Source: a virus. From it: a stretch of DNA of 33,771 bases. Below, piece after piece: positions 1-8,040 of this stretch (its first letter is position 1; each line of letters starts with the position of its first letter). The notes beneath the pieces were generated by a model. That model did no database searches and had not been told where the DNA came from. It saw only the letters and a program-made list of their open reading frames with translations. A program made the translations under genes and the position numbers. The DNA lies in the IMG/VR virus record IMGVR_UViG_3300010392_000711, positions 1 through 33,771 of that record, one strand, 5' to 3'.

Positions 1-94
1 GCCGACGATGCCGGCGATGCCGACGATGCCGGCGATGCCGACGATGCCGGCGATAACCTCGAGGCCGCCGCTATTGATTCGATCCAATGGGTGA
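1..94. repeat. Left copy of 94-bp terminal direct repeat (circular join)
   Basis: Bases 1-94 are identical to 33678-33771. The first 54 bases are the 18-bp tandem repeat of the gene crossing the join; bases 55-94 are unique sequence, so the match is a real overlap and not only slippage within the repeat. It implies a circular map (or concatemer) of about 33,677 bp. An assembly break inside the repeat is the simplest reason for the contig ends being here. Confidence 0.95.
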
Positions 95-192
95 CCGGAG
101 ATCCGGCCGCCGATCCGATCGGCGATGAGCCGGCACCGCCGGCCAAAAAGAAGGTCGGCCGACCGCGGAAAAAGAAGGCAACCAAGAAATGA
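1..192 (+). CDS. C-terminal part of acidic-repeat/AT-hook protein (gene crosses contig join)
   Basis: This is the 3' end of the gene that starts at 33369. In frame 1 the window begins inside alternating Ala/Asp/Gly repeats, then passes through a unique segment and ends with a strongly basic tail containing VGRPRKKK before the stop at 190-192. The GRP core flanked by basic residues is the AT-hook pattern for minor-groove DNA binding. Joined across the circle the protein is about 166 aa. The stop overlaps the next start (ATGA at 189-192), so it is translationally linked to the head-tail joining gene. The position between capsid and connector genes suggests a head or head-tail role, but the function is not known. 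Confidence 0.85.
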   Translation, partial: ADDAGDADDAGDADDAGDNLEAAAIDSIQWVTGDPAADPIGDEPAPPAKKKVGRPRKKKATKK

Positions 193-461
193 TCGGCACC
201 GACCAAGAATTGTCCGATGGGATTAAGATGTTAGGCGAAACCGTGACGATCGCCGGGGCAACCGTCTATGGCATATTGGAGCGGCCATTTGTATCCATCG
301 AGGGCATCGAAAGCAATCGGCCAATTCTAACGGTTTTGACGTCGGCCATGGTCGGGGTATCCAGAACGGCCGCGGTCGTGGCCGGCGGGCAAAACTATAC
401 GATACGGAGTATACAACCGGACGGTGCCGGTTTGACGGTGTTGGAATTGGAGACGGCATAG
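189..461 (+). CDS. Head-tail joining protein (lambda gpFII-like)
   Basis: This small 90-aa beta-rich protein has the length and position of lambda-type head-tail attachment proteins: after the capsid genes and directly before gpZ-like, gpU-like and tail-tube genes. Family members form a ring below the portal that closes the filled head and receives the tail. The start is the ATG overlapping the upstream stop by 4 bases. Its stop (TAG 459-461) overlaps the next gene's GTG. Assignment rests mainly on synteny and the gpFII-like pattern of short strands (for example YTIRSIQPDG near the end), so function is likely but not proven. Confidence 0.65.
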   Translation: MIGTDQELSDGIKMLGETVTIAGATVYGILERPFVSIEGIESNRPILTVLTSAMVGVSRTAAVVAGGQNYTIRSIQPDGAGLTVLELETA

Positions 462-1042
462 TGGGGATCCGGATTGCAGCCAAGGTGTACGCCAAAGGGG
501 CTCTCCGCAAATTGCGGAAAATCCAGAAAGCCGATATACCGGCGGCCAAACGATCCGCATTTGTGCGCGCAGGGGCCACCGTGGTCACGCGTGCGGCGAC
601 CAAGGTGGCCAAGGGTGCCGGTGTGCCAAAGTGGATGGTACAGGGCGGCACGGTCGAATACGGGTCGGATAAGAAGCGAAACCGCCATAGTCGGTTCGGC
701 CGTAGCGGGTACAGTAAAAAGCGCGACGGAATAGCTATCTATTTCCGGTATGGGCATTTGAATCCAGGCGGCACGCAACTAAAAGAAACCAAACTTTCGA
801 CGACTAAACGCGGCGTGCGGTTTCGCAAACATCGGTATTCGGATGCATTTGTTGGCCGCCGGCGATATGGCCAAACGGCATACATTCGCGACGGCAAAAG
901 TCTAACCGTGGCCAAGATTGAGATAGCCAGATGGGCGCCGGGTGTTGTGAAAAACACGGTGCGGACGGTGGGACCAAAGGAATTTAAAAAGCGATTCGAA
1001 CACGAATTTAAACGGAGGATTAAACGCCGTGGCGCACGTTAG
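461..1042 (+). CDS. Minor tail protein Z-like
   Basis: The protein is 193 aa, very basic and rich in Arg/Lys, matching the usual length and position of lambda gpZ (about 192 aa), which acts at the head-proximal end of the tail before joining to the head. It starts at GTG 461, overlapping the stop of the head-tail joining gene, and its 3' end overlaps the next gene by 14 bases. The N-terminal helix (KGALRKLRKIQKADIPAAKR) and the following AFVRAGATVVTRAATKVAKG resemble the helical N-terminus of the gpZ family. The basic C-terminus ends RRIKRRGAR. Family assignment is from pattern and gene order. Confidence 0.7.
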   Translation: MGIRIAAKVYAKGALRKLRKIQKADIPAAKRSAFVRAGATVVTRAATKVAKGAGVPKWMVQGGTVEYGSDKKRNRHSRFGRSGYSKKRDGIAIYFRYGHLNPGGTQLKETKLSTTKRGVRFRKHRYSDAFVGRRRYGQTAYIRDGKSLTVAKIEIARWAPGVVKNTVRTVGPKEFKKRFEHEFKRRIKRRGAR

Positions 1043-1484
1043 AACACAGATCCGCGCGCGCGTGCGGGCCGCGGTCACCGGGTTAACGACAACCGGTGCA
1101 AACGTGTTTGTGTTGCGAGATGGGCCGTACGACGCCGATAGATTGCCGAATATTTCCGTCCATCCGGCCGACGCCGCGGAATATCTAGATGGCGAACAAG
1201 GGCATACATACGACGGAATCGAAATCCGTGTTTGTTCGGTGGATACCGTGGTTCGGATGCAGGGCGAAAGCGACGAATTGGATGATGATCTAGATGCCGC
1301 AAGTGTCGAAGTTGAGGAAGCGATTAAGGGCGACGCAACGTTAGCGGCAATGACCACGGGAATAACGTTGGAATCGACCGAACACGAATATGACGATGAT
1401 TCGGAAAAACCGGTTGGAATGATTCGGTTGACGTGGGCAATCCGGTATGCCGTTGCGGCGTCGGATCCCGAAACACTGTTGTAA
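1029..1484 (+). CDS. Tail terminator, gpU-like minor tail protein
   Basis: This 151-aa acidic protein sits where lambda gpU does, between gpZ-like and tail-tube genes. gpU-type proteins form a hexameric ring that stops tail polymerisation and later docks on the head. The sequence has an N-terminal helix (RTQIRARVRAAVTGL), a beta-alpha core and a strand-rich C-terminus (IRLTWAIRYAV), as in gpU-family folds. The start is GTG 1029, inside the end of the preceding gene. A good ribosome-binding site follows its stop and serves the tube gene. Function comes from synteny and fold pattern. Confidence 0.65.
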   Translation: MAHVRTQIRARVRAAVTGLTTTGANVFVLRDGPYDADRLPNISVHPADAAEYLDGEQGHTYDGIEIRVCSVDTVVRMQGESDELDDDLDAASVEVEEAIKGDATLAAMTTGITLESTEHEYDDDSEKPVGMIRLTWAIRYAVAASDPETLL

Positions 1485-1500
1485 ACGGAGGAGACGAAAA

Positions 1501-1899
1501 ATGGCTCTGCAATTGGGCAAAGATGCCACGATCGAAATCGGTGTGTCGGCGTTGGGCAAACTTTTGAGTCACGATATCGAGGTAACCGATGGTGTGATTC
1601 GAACCACTACGTACGACAGCACCGCCGAGGAAAATGTCCCGTTGGGGTTGCCGGGCGGGAAATTTAGCGTCGAGGCGATTTTCGACGCCGCCGACGTGGG
1701 CCAGGCCGCCCTAGAGACGGCGTTGGGTGCGGCCGCGGTTACCGTTAGCGTGTATCCGTCCGGCGCCAGTACGACCGGCGAGGTGGAATTTACCGGGTCG
1801 ATCGTTGTCGATAACTATCGGGTTTCCGGCGGACTCGAAGACGTCCACAAAGTATCTATCAGTGGCACCGGATACCTTGCTCAAGGAACGGTAACCTAA
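1501..1899 (+). CDS. Major tail tube protein
   Basis: The protein is 132 aa. The chosen ATG at 1501 is preceded by a strong Shine-Dalgarno (CGGAGGAGACGAAAA), as expected for an abundant structural protein; an upstream in-frame extension has no such site. The sequence is beta-rich with Gly/Ala/Thr/Val and includes TTTYDSTAEENVPLGLPGGK and FTGSIVVDNY segments typical of siphophage tube monomers, which stack as hexameric rings around the tape measure. Position between the tail terminator and chaperone genes supports this. It is shorter than lambda gpV and lacks an obvious extra Ig-like domain. Confidence 0.7.
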   Translation: MALQLGKDATIEIGVSALGKLLSHDIEVTDGVIRTTTYDSTAEENVPLGLPGGKFSVEAIFDAADVGQAALETALGAAAVTVSVYPSGASTTGEVEFTGSIVVDNYRVSGGLEDVHKVSISGTGYLAQGTVT

Positions 1900-2207
1900 T
1901 GGCGTTGATCCAACAGATGCCATATCAGTCGGTGAAAGCGGATTTTGGCGACGGTGAAATAGAGATTTTTTACCGGCCGATTAATCTGTATGAAATGGAT
2001 AAGATCCAGTGCGCGCGCAAGGTCGGCGACGCCAACGCATTGGCGGAAACGTTGATTCTCCGCGCGCGCGACAAAACCGGCGATCGCATTTTTGACCGGG
2101 CGCCGGACAAAGACAAAATCTTGTGCCAATACGATCCCCATGAGGTGATGCGGATCGCCACGATTTTGAGCGGGGCAAGTGACGAACGACCGGCGGGAAA
2201 CGGATAA
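1899..2207 (+). CDS. Tail assembly chaperone (gpG-like)
   Basis: This 102-aa protein lies between tail tube and tape measure, the fixed position of tail assembly chaperones that coat the tape measure protein before tube polymerisation. It begins MALIQQMPYQSV, has a helical middle, and overlaps the tube gene by one base at its ATG. Near its end the 0-frame codons GGA AAC follow a G, making the slippery heptamer GGGAAAC, and the next gene lies in the -1 frame. This is the hallmark arrangement of the lambda G/GT pair. The stop TAA (2205-2207) shares a base with the downstream ATG. Confidence 0.8.
   Translation: MALIQQMPYQSVKADFGDGEIEIFYRPINLYEMDKIQCARKVGDANALAETLILRARDKTGDRIFDRAPDKDKILCQYDPHEVMRIATILSGASDERPAGNG
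2195..2201 (+). promoter_or_regulatory. Programmed -1 frameshift slippery site GGGAAAC
   Basis: The heptamer G GGA AAC is read in the 0 frame of the chaperone gene starting at 1899, two codons before its stop. A -1 slip gives GGG AAA then CGG ATA ATG, entering exactly the frame of the 2207-2341 gene. Lambda uses GGGAAAG at the same place to make gpGT. The frame relation and location are seen directly; frameshifting itself is inferred from the conserved mechanism. Confidence 0.8.
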
Positions 2208-2341
2208 TGGACGCGGTAAAATTCCAGCGGCATAGGGTGGCACATGCGATGGGATTGACCATCACCGAACTGGAACAAATGCCCGCGTCCGAATATATCG
2301 ATTGGGTTCAGTATTTTAAGGAGACATCCGGTGGCCGGTGA
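2207..2341 (+). CDS. Tail assembly chaperone T domain (expressed as GT fusion)
   Basis: This short reading frame encodes 44 aa from its own ATG, in the -1 frame relative to the preceding chaperone. It contains LTITELEQMPASEYIDWVQYF, the pattern of DUF4035/gpT-type domains that bind tape measure or tube in the GT fusion. The ATG overlaps the upstream stop (TAATG), so independent reinitiation is possible, but the GGGAAAC site six bases upstream argues that it is made mainly as a G-T fusion of about 147 aa. Its 3' end overlaps the tape measure start (2331). Confidence 0.75.
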   Translation: MDAVKFQRHRVAHAMGLTITELEQMPASEYIDWVQYFKETSGGR

Positions 2342-3908
2342 CCAAATACGGGTACGAATGACGGCAAAAGACGAAACCGGTGCGGCGTTCCGGTCGGCCA
2401 ATGCCGGGATAAATCGTCTAAGTGTCGCCGCGCGTAGCCTGGCCACCGTGGTCGGACCATTGGCCGGCGCCGTGGCCGCCATTAGTTTCGTGCGTTTGGG
2501 GCGCGAATCGTTGGATTTTGCCGATCGGATTCACAAGCTATCACTTGCAACAAGTGTATCTGCCGAAGCATTGAGCCAATACAAACACGTTGCCGAATTG
2601 TCGGGGACGTCGTTCGAAACTATGGGCAAAGCATTGGTTAAGATGCAAAAAAATATGTCGGATGCCGAGGATGGGCTATCGACGGCAAAACGGGCTTTCG
2701 CCGAAATCGGAATGAAAGTCGAAGACTTGCGAAAGCTTGCGCCAGAAACCGCATTTGAGACTATTGGCGCCGCGATAAATGATATCGAGGGTCCGGCCAG
2801 GCGGACGCAGGTTGCAATGGCGTTGTTTGGTAAAGCCGGGTCGGAGTTGATTCCGGTATTCGCCGGCGGCGCCGCGGGTGTCAAGGCGATGCGAGACGAG
2901 GCCGACCGGTTGGGCCTAACTATGGATGCCGTGGGGGTCGAAAAGGCCGCCGCCGCTAACGACGCAATGACGCGGTTGGATCATGCATTCGACGGAATGG
3001 CGCAAACAATCGCCATAGGTTTGGCGCCGGCGTTGACAAGTGTTGTCGATCAGATAGGTCGCGATTTGCCGGCCGCTATTGCCGTGGCCGCCAAAAAAAC
3101 CGCCGAGTTAAGGCGCCAGTTGGACGAATTAGGTGTTGAACGCGAAATGGGAGATTCGTGGTGGGATAAAATAACGGACGGTATAAGCGGGGCGGCCGAC
3201 CAAACAAAAGCCGTATTCGAACCAATGGCAATGAATCGCGGGCCGGTTCAAGATTTTACCACGATGTGGGAAAAGGTTGCCGACGTCCGGTCGGGGGCGG
3301 CGGCGCCGGCGGCCGCCGTGATCGCAACCGCGGCCGACGCGATCAATAGCATAGATAATACCAAACTCAAGGATTTTACATCCGCGGTCACCGGTCACGA
3401 TATCATGATGGGCCAGATGGATCAGGTCGAAACGCTAACGCGGTTTTGGTCCACCGCAACCGCCGGCATGGGAACCGTTGCCGAACAATCGGACGCCACA
3501 TTTGTGATGATGGCGGACGCCGCCGAGGGCGGTGCCGATCGCATGGCGGACGCGATATCCAATGCGGTATTCGAATCTAAGGATCTATTAGAGTCGTTGG
3601 GGGGCGTCGCGCGGTCGATATTCGGAACGATCTTTTCGGGGTTTTTGCGGTTGGGTGTATCGTCGGCGATATCGTCGATTTTTCCACCGGCCGCGGTTAT
3701 TCCTGGCGCCGATTTCATCGGACCAATAAAAAGCAGCAACGCCGGCGGGCAATCGGCAAAGGCCGGCGGTGCGACGGTTAACGGGGATCTTGTCGTAAAT
3801 GTCGCGGGGGCGATCAGTCCAGATGATCCGATTAGTGTTCGCCGGTTGGCCGAAGCATTGGACGCCGAACTAAAATCGGTTGCCGCCCAACATGGACCGG
3901 AGGATTAA
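2331..3908 (+). CDS. Tail tape measure protein
   Basis: The protein is 525 aa and starts at GTG 2331 within the end of the T gene, with AAGGAG upstream at 2318-2323. It opens with MAGDQIRVRMTAKDETGAAF and a short hydrophobic stretch (SLATVVGPLAGAVAAISFV, about residues 35-55), followed by long Ala-rich helices, then a Gly/Ser/Phe-rich hydrophobic region (about 425-455). This layout is typical of tape measure proteins, which set tail length and help DNA entry. It is short for the family; at about 1.5 angstrom per residue it predicts a tail near 80 nm. The next gene has its ribosome-binding site inside this gene's last codons. Confidence 0.8.
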   Translation: MAGDQIRVRMTAKDETGAAFRSANAGINRLSVAARSLATVVGPLAGAVAAISFVRLGRESLDFADRIHKLSLATSVSAEALSQYKHVAELSGTSFETMGKALVKMQKNMSDAEDGLSTAKRAFAEIGMKVEDLRKLAPETAFETIGAAINDIEGPARRTQVAMALFGKAGSELIPVFAGGAAGVKAMRDEADRLGLTMDAVGVEKAAAANDAMTRLDHAFDGMAQTIAIGLAPALTSVVDQIGRDLPAAIAVAAKKTAELRRQLDELGVEREMGDSWWDKITDGISGAADQTKAVFEPMAMNRGPVQDFTTMWEKVADVRSGAAAPAAAVIATAADAINSIDNTKLKDFTSAVTGHDIMMGQMDQVETLTRFWSTATAGMGTVAEQSDATFVMMADAAEGGADRMADAISNAVFESKDLLESLGGVARSIFGTIFSGFLRLGVSSAISSIFPPAAVIPGADFIGPIKSSNAGGQSAKAGGATVNGDLVVNVAGAISPDDPISVRRLAEALDAELKSVAAQHGPED

Positions 3909-3909
3909 A

Positions 3910-4350
3910 GTGGCTAATCCGGCATACCAACTAACCGGCGCCCAATATTCCGCAACCGGCGCATTTGGTACGGCACCGTTCGGAACATCTCCGTTCGGTG
4001 GATCGGGTTACAATCCGTATGATTTGCCGATGTTCAATATCGGCGGCGACGATCTAAGGGAAACGCGCCGGCGCAAGGTCGCGCGGATCGTCCATAGGCG
4101 ATCCGGTATGGTTGTCTCCGCGCGTACGTTGGATTATGCGCGTGTTTGGACCGCCCAACATGCCGTAGTCACACAGGACGATTTAGATGTCCTATGGGTG
4201 TATTGTAACGCCGGCACGTTCGATTTATTGCCGGCCGGCGATCCGTCGAACACGATACCGGTGTTGTGGGTTGATGCCGAATTCAATCCGCAATACCTAT
4301 CGCCAGGCAAATATTCGTTGTCTTATACCATTGAAGAGGTAATCACATGA
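3910..4350 (+). CDS. Minor tail protein (gpM-like, distal tail)
   Basis: The protein is 146 aa if started at GTG 3910, which has GGAGG at 3899-3903 with seven-base spacing; in-frame ATGs at 3880 and 3892 lie inside the tape measure gene without a comparable site. The N-terminus is Gly/Ala/Pro/Phe-rich (FGTAPFGTSPFGG). The rest is beta-rich and ends LSPGKYSLSYTIEEV. Its position directly after the tape measure, and the 'data entry then beta-sandwich' pattern, resemble lambda gpM and other distal-tail proteins that start the tail tip. The gene overlaps the next by four bases (ATGA). Confidence 0.5.
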   Translation: MANPAYQLTGAQYSATGAFGTAPFGTSPFGGSGYNPYDLPMFNIGGDDLRETRRRKVARIVHRRSGMVVSARTLDYARVWTAQHAVVTQDDLDVLWVYCNAGTFDLLPAGDPSNTIPVLWVDAEFNPQYLSPGKYSLSYTIEEVIT

Positions 4351-5324
4351 GCCACGCATACGAAGATATCTTGCATTTGGTGTTGCCGAGCGACGACGAC
4401 GAGTCGCACGGGCCAGAAATGCGGCAGAATCTAACGACGTTGGCCATGGTGTCGGCGCCGGATAACCTCTTTTTTGTATCGCCGGGATTCACGGATGCGA
4501 ATTTAGACCACGCGTCGGCCACCGACCAACGGCATTATTCGACGATCCAGGCCGCCATTACCGCGGCGCAATCCACCGGTGTCACGTCGCGCAACGTGAT
4601 TGTGATCGAAGACGGCGACTATCTCGAGCGGTTATCATTCACCGATACGATAACGCTAAGGTCGCGAAACAAGCCGACGCGGGAAGGCATGGGCGCCGGA
4701 TTGGGTGTTAACATCCGCGGCGATGGAACGCAAAATCCCGTACTCACCATCACACCAACGAACGGTAGCCAGGTCGCGGTAAATTTCCAGGGTATTTGTT
4801 TCGATAATCAATATGATACGACCGCCGGCACGATCACAAGCGCATATCTATTGGAGATCGCCGATCAGTCCACATACGGGACAACCAACTATGTAACCAT
4901 GAATGATTGCCAGGTACGCGCCCAAACGTGGGGATCCGGTAACGTATGGGATTATTTAGTCCGATCGACCGGCCAGGTCCGGTTTTATGCGACGAACTCC
5001 GCGTTTTTTACCGGCGGCCACGGCGGCGGCGATCTGGATGGCGGGATTAAAACTATGTTCCGGATTTTGGGCAACAACCCATCGATCCAATCGGTCGCGG
5101 GATTCCAATCGTGCCAATTCCACGAAGACTATAACGGTGCCGGCGTGCCGGCGGTCATTAGTATAGATGAGGGGGTTACCGGGTTTGTGGCCGATTGCGA
5201 TTTTTGGACGAACGGACTCAAGTTGGTAACCGGCGCCACCGGGACAAACTTTTTGAATGGTATGGACGCGGAGAATTTTGCCGCATACGGGAATCGCGAG
5301 GGCATCAACAATTTGCGGTTCTAA
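4347..5324 (+). CDS. Right-handed beta-helix protein, probable tail-tip spike
   Basis: The protein is 325 aa with the pattern of pectin-lyase-like right-handed beta-helices: HYSTIQAAITAA near residue 65, followed by VIVIEDGDYLERL and repeated short strands with Asn/Gly/Asp turns. Such folds bind or cleave surface polysaccharide in phage tail spikes. No signal peptide is present, unlike the beta-helix protein at 8031. It sits between the gpM-like gene and the hub-like gene, an unusual place for a spike, which suggests a tail-tip role. Catalytic residues cannot be assigned from the sequence alone. Confidence 0.6.
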   Translation: MSHAYEDILHLVLPSDDDESHGPEMRQNLTTLAMVSAPDNLFFVSPGFTDANLDHASATDQRHYSTIQAAITAAQSTGVTSRNVIVIEDGDYLERLSFTDTITLRSRNKPTREGMGAGLGVNIRGDGTQNPVLTITPTNGSQVAVNFQGICFDNQYDTTAGTITSAYLLEIADQSTYGTTNYVTMNDCQVRAQTWGSGNVWDYLVRSTGQVRFYATNSAFFTGGHGGGDLDGGIKTMFRILGNNPSIQSVAGFQSCQFHEDYNGAGVPAVISIDEGVTGFVADCDFWTNGLKLVTGATGTNFLNGMDAENFAAYGNREGINNLRF

Positions 5325-5335
5325 GGAGATTACCG

Positions 5336-5653
5336 ATGGCAACGACAGCACAAACGCTAGGTATCACGCGCCCATACGTGCCGACATACGACGCCAACGG
5401 TGTGCCGAACGGGTACACGGAGGCGGACTATCTATTGGTTCGGTTGGACCGGTGGACCGATGGCACATCGACCGCGGTGCATCGCATCCTATTTTCGGAT
5501 TATGCCGGACTTGAAACCGAGTGGGAAGCGCAATCGGCGGTTACGGTTCTCGAGGCCGCTATCGAATCCGAGCTATCGTCGGTGGATTGGTTAACAACCC
5601 ACATGAATGCAACCCAACGCGCGCTAATCGATACACCATTGAGTGAATCATAG
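5336..5653 (+). CDS. Small tail-tip region protein, unknown
   Basis: The protein is 105 aa from ATG 5336, chosen for the strong AAGGAG upstream (5323-5328). It is acidic and contains aromatic residues in YVPTYDANGVPNGYTEADYL and a C-terminal helical segment. I do not recognise the family. Its place between the beta-helix protein and the hub-like protein, with an 11-base overlap into the latter, indicates a tail-tip or assembly role. It has no signal peptide or membrane segment. Confidence 0.6.
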   Translation: MATTAQTLGITRPYVPTYDANGVPNGYTEADYLLVRLDRWTDGTSTAVHRILFSDYAGLETEWEAQSAVTVLEAAIESELSSVDWLTTHMNATQRALIDTPLSES

Positions 5654-7232
5654 GCGGATTTTGAGCTATTTCACAACGGCATTTACCGACATTTGCAACG
5701 ATCCGAACGGGGAACCGACGCGGGCAAAACTGTATGTGCGGTTGAACGATGGCACCGGCGGCGCGCCATCCACGTTAGTGGAATTGACGGCAACCCAAAC
5801 GATCAAAGAGTTGCCGCCAATCGTGCGCGCGCGCGAATACAAGCCGGGGATATTGCAAGGGCAGAGTTGGCAGGTAAAGGTGACCAACAACAACAAGGCA
5901 CTATTGGCCTATGATTTCAAAGATTGTTGGTGTTGTATCCGCGGCGGGTTTTCGACCGCCGACGTGTGGGCCACGTTCGCACAAGGCAAGATTAAGCGAT
6001 CCGTGAAATCGACCGATGGCACGGTCACATTGGAAATTCACGATGTAATCATGGATTTGCTCAAGTTTGAGATTCCGCGCGATATCATGTATCAAGATTC
6101 GGAATGGGTTAGCGAGGTGAAATCGATCACGCGCGACGCCGATTCAAGGTCATACGACAACGACGCCAGCGGCGCCGGGGTCGTTATTTACCAGAATGCA
6201 TCCAATATCCGCGATGAGACATTTCTAGTCGTTTTTACATCGGCGACCGCGTTTAAAATCGTACTCGAGGATGGTGACGATTCCCAAACGGGGACTATCA
6301 GCGCCGACGCGACGATATGGGGATTGGCCGACGCGCAGACAAGCGGCCGGATGTTGCAATTGAATTTCGAGGGTTGGAGTACCGATAGCGGCGCATATGC
6401 CGCGGGGGATACATTCGCCATCTATACGGCCGAAGCGCGGACCGCCGCGGAATTGTCGCCGGTACACATGATCCAACATCTTATCGACGATGTTGCCGGC
6501 ATCACGGTCTATGATGTGATAACCGGCGCCAATTATACCTATCCGCGATTTGATACAACAAATTGGACGAGTTTGGCCACGGACGCCGAGGCATACACCA
6601 TCGGCGGCGAATGGTCGCGGGGGACCACGATCGCAAAGATGATTCAGGATCTATTAAAAGTGGTCCAGGGCGCCGTGTATCCATCGCCAACCGGACAGTT
6701 GGCGTTGTGGGTGTTGCAACCGGCCACGTCCGTGGCGGCGACGCTAAACGGCGTGCGGGGCAACGGGCCGATATCGATTATATCCATGGTCAAAGACGAT
6801 GATATTCGCGAGGCAACCAACGAAGTGACCATTGAATATCTATCGATGGACGGGACCGACGCGTCATATACGGCGGTAGACTCCGACACAACGTTGCACG
6901 GCACGTATCCGCAAAAGTTTTCGGTGGGTTGGCGATTGGATGGGCCGACCGCGGAAAACGGAGTCAACAAACACCTATCAAGGTTTAGCGCCGGCCTCGA
7001 GTCCTATGTAATCAACACCACATTGGCCGGCGCCGTGGCCGACATTGCCGAAGCGGTAACGATGATTGAGGACGAATTAGGGTTGAGCCTAGAACAAGCC
7101 GAGGTATATCGGGTATCGGTCAATCTGTTGGATTCGTCGGCACAAATCAGCGCAATGATAGATCCGGCCGTATTGTCTACAAAGGCCAAGATTGATTCGG
7201 CAGAGGTCGATGGCACGGAGGTAATTTGGTAA
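5643..7232 (+). CDS. Tail hub/tip protein
   Basis: The protein is 529 aa, beta-rich, with no membrane segments. The start used is GTG 5643 inside the end of the preceding gene; TTG 5661 is an alternative, so the first residues are uncertain. An N-terminal region with EYKPGILQGQSWQVKVTN and a following strand-rich domain resemble the layout of siphophage tail hub proteins that cap the tube below the tape measure. The residues from about 260 on include PVHMIQHLIDDVAG, common in hub-like domains. The stop overlaps the next ATG (TAATG at 7230-7234). Function is inferred from size, order and pattern. Confidence 0.5.
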   Translation: MNHRRILSYFTTAFTDICNDPNGEPTRAKLYVRLNDGTGGAPSTLVELTATQTIKELPPIVRAREYKPGILQGQSWQVKVTNNNKALLAYDFKDCWCCIRGGFSTADVWATFAQGKIKRSVKSTDGTVTLEIHDVIMDLLKFEIPRDIMYQDSEWVSEVKSITRDADSRSYDNDASGAGVVIYQNASNIRDETFLVVFTSATAFKIVLEDGDDSQTGTISADATIWGLADAQTSGRMLQLNFEGWSTDSGAYAAGDTFAIYTAEARTAAELSPVHMIQHLIDDVAGITVYDVITGANYTYPRFDTTNWTSLATDAEAYTIGGEWSRGTTIAKMIQDLLKVVQGAVYPSPTGQLALWVLQPATSVAATLNGVRGNGPISIISMVKDDDIREATNEVTIEYLSMDGTDASYTAVDSDTTLHGTYPQKFSVGWRLDGPTAENGVNKHLSRFSAGLESYVINTTLAGAVADIAEAVTMIEDELGLSLEQAEVYRVSVNLLDSSAQISAMIDPAVLSTKAKIDSAEVDGTEVIW

Positions 7233-7675
7233 TGGTACACGTTCCGGTTTCGTGGTCGAGCGGGCAAACGATCACCGAGGTAAAAAAAGATCAGGAGATG
7301 GCGAACGCCGACCACATCCGCGAGGAAACCAATTATTTCCCGTTGCTAACAATCGCCGATTGTCCACGGGGCGCCGTGGTCGGTGGGTTTACGTTGCGGT
7401 TGCGGATAGATTCGACGGATATCGGGGTTGGCGTCGCCAGCGGATCCGAACGCCGGGAAAGCGATATAAACATTTCGGCATTTTCGACCGGGTTGCATAC
7501 GTTGCGGGTCGCGATGGGCGCAACGACGCGGACGTTCCGATTCTATAAAACTGCCGATATGACCTATCTAACCTATTGGGCGCATATTGCATCCGAGGTT
7601 ATCAGTCCGGATACCTACTATTGGGTGGCGAGTTTAACGGTTATCGCTACACGCGAAGAGAAGAGTTGGACATAA
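7232..7675 (+). CDS. Tail-associated protein, unknown
   Basis: The protein is 147 aa from ATG 7232, which overlaps the previous stop; a TTG two codons upstream is possible. It starts MVHVPVSWSSGQTITE and then alternates strands (FTLRLRIDSTDIGVG; HTLRVAMGATTRTFRFY), suggesting a beta-sandwich. I do not recognise a family. It lies immediately after the hub-like gene and before the genes with export signals, so it is probably the last conventional tail protein. It ends at 7675, four bases before a strong ribosome-binding site for the next gene. Confidence 0.6.
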   Translation: MVHVPVSWSSGQTITEVKKDQEMANADHIREETNYFPLLTIADCPRGAVVGGFTLRLRIDSTDIGVGVASGSERRESDINISAFSTGLHTLRVAMGATTRTFRFYKTADMTYLTYWAHIASEVISPDTYYWVASLTVIATREEKSWT

Positions 7676-7692
7676 ACACGGAGGTTCGGAAA

Positions 7693-8040
7693 ATGCGATG
7701 GATCGCAATCATCTTTATGGCGTTGTTGGTGGCCACCGTTACGATAGCGGCGTTGCCAAACGGCGAAGCGGTTATCACGTCGGACGGTGGCGTTCGATTG
7801 ACCGGCGGCAACGGGGCGATCGAAGCGGACGTCTTAGCGAATGGCACCGCGCGCGTTACTTTCTTTTCCATCGGCGCCGGCGGTGTTGTGGCGGAAACCT
7901 GGCCAAGTCATGCCAGCGGTAACGCGTATTTTTCGTTGCGCGATGGGTTGCCGCGGCCGTTTGATCTCGCCGGTAGCGGCGCCGATTCGGTCTATGTCGA
8001 TTTGATTGCCGCCACCGAGGTTATCGTAACATGGCGCTAA
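7693..8040 (+). CDS. Small exported protein with N-terminal signal peptide
   Basis: The protein is 115 aa from ATG 7693, with ACGGAGG at 7678-7684. The N-terminus MRWIAIIFMALLVATVTIAA is a Sec-type signal peptide or membrane anchor: one Arg, then an uninterrupted hydrophobic stretch. The remainder is beta-rich with Gly, Val and Thr (ITSDGGVRLTGGNGAIEADV). No catalytic motif or lipobox Cys is seen. It is the first of three adjacent genes with export signals (7693, 8031, 11317), and its 3' end overlaps the next start by 10 bases. Role unknown; an exported or envelope-associated product is suggested. Confidence 0.65.
   Translation: MRWIAIIFMALLVATVTIAALPNGEAVITSDGGVRLTGGNGAIEADVLANGTARVTFFSIGAGGVVAETWPSHASGNAYFSLRDGLPRPFDLAGSGADSVYVDLIAATEVIVTWR

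Noticed and set aside
5129-5351. Minus-strand gene opposite the end of the beta-helix gene.
   Set aside because: No ribosome-binding site, fully overlapped by a convincing plus-strand gene, and no domain similarity.
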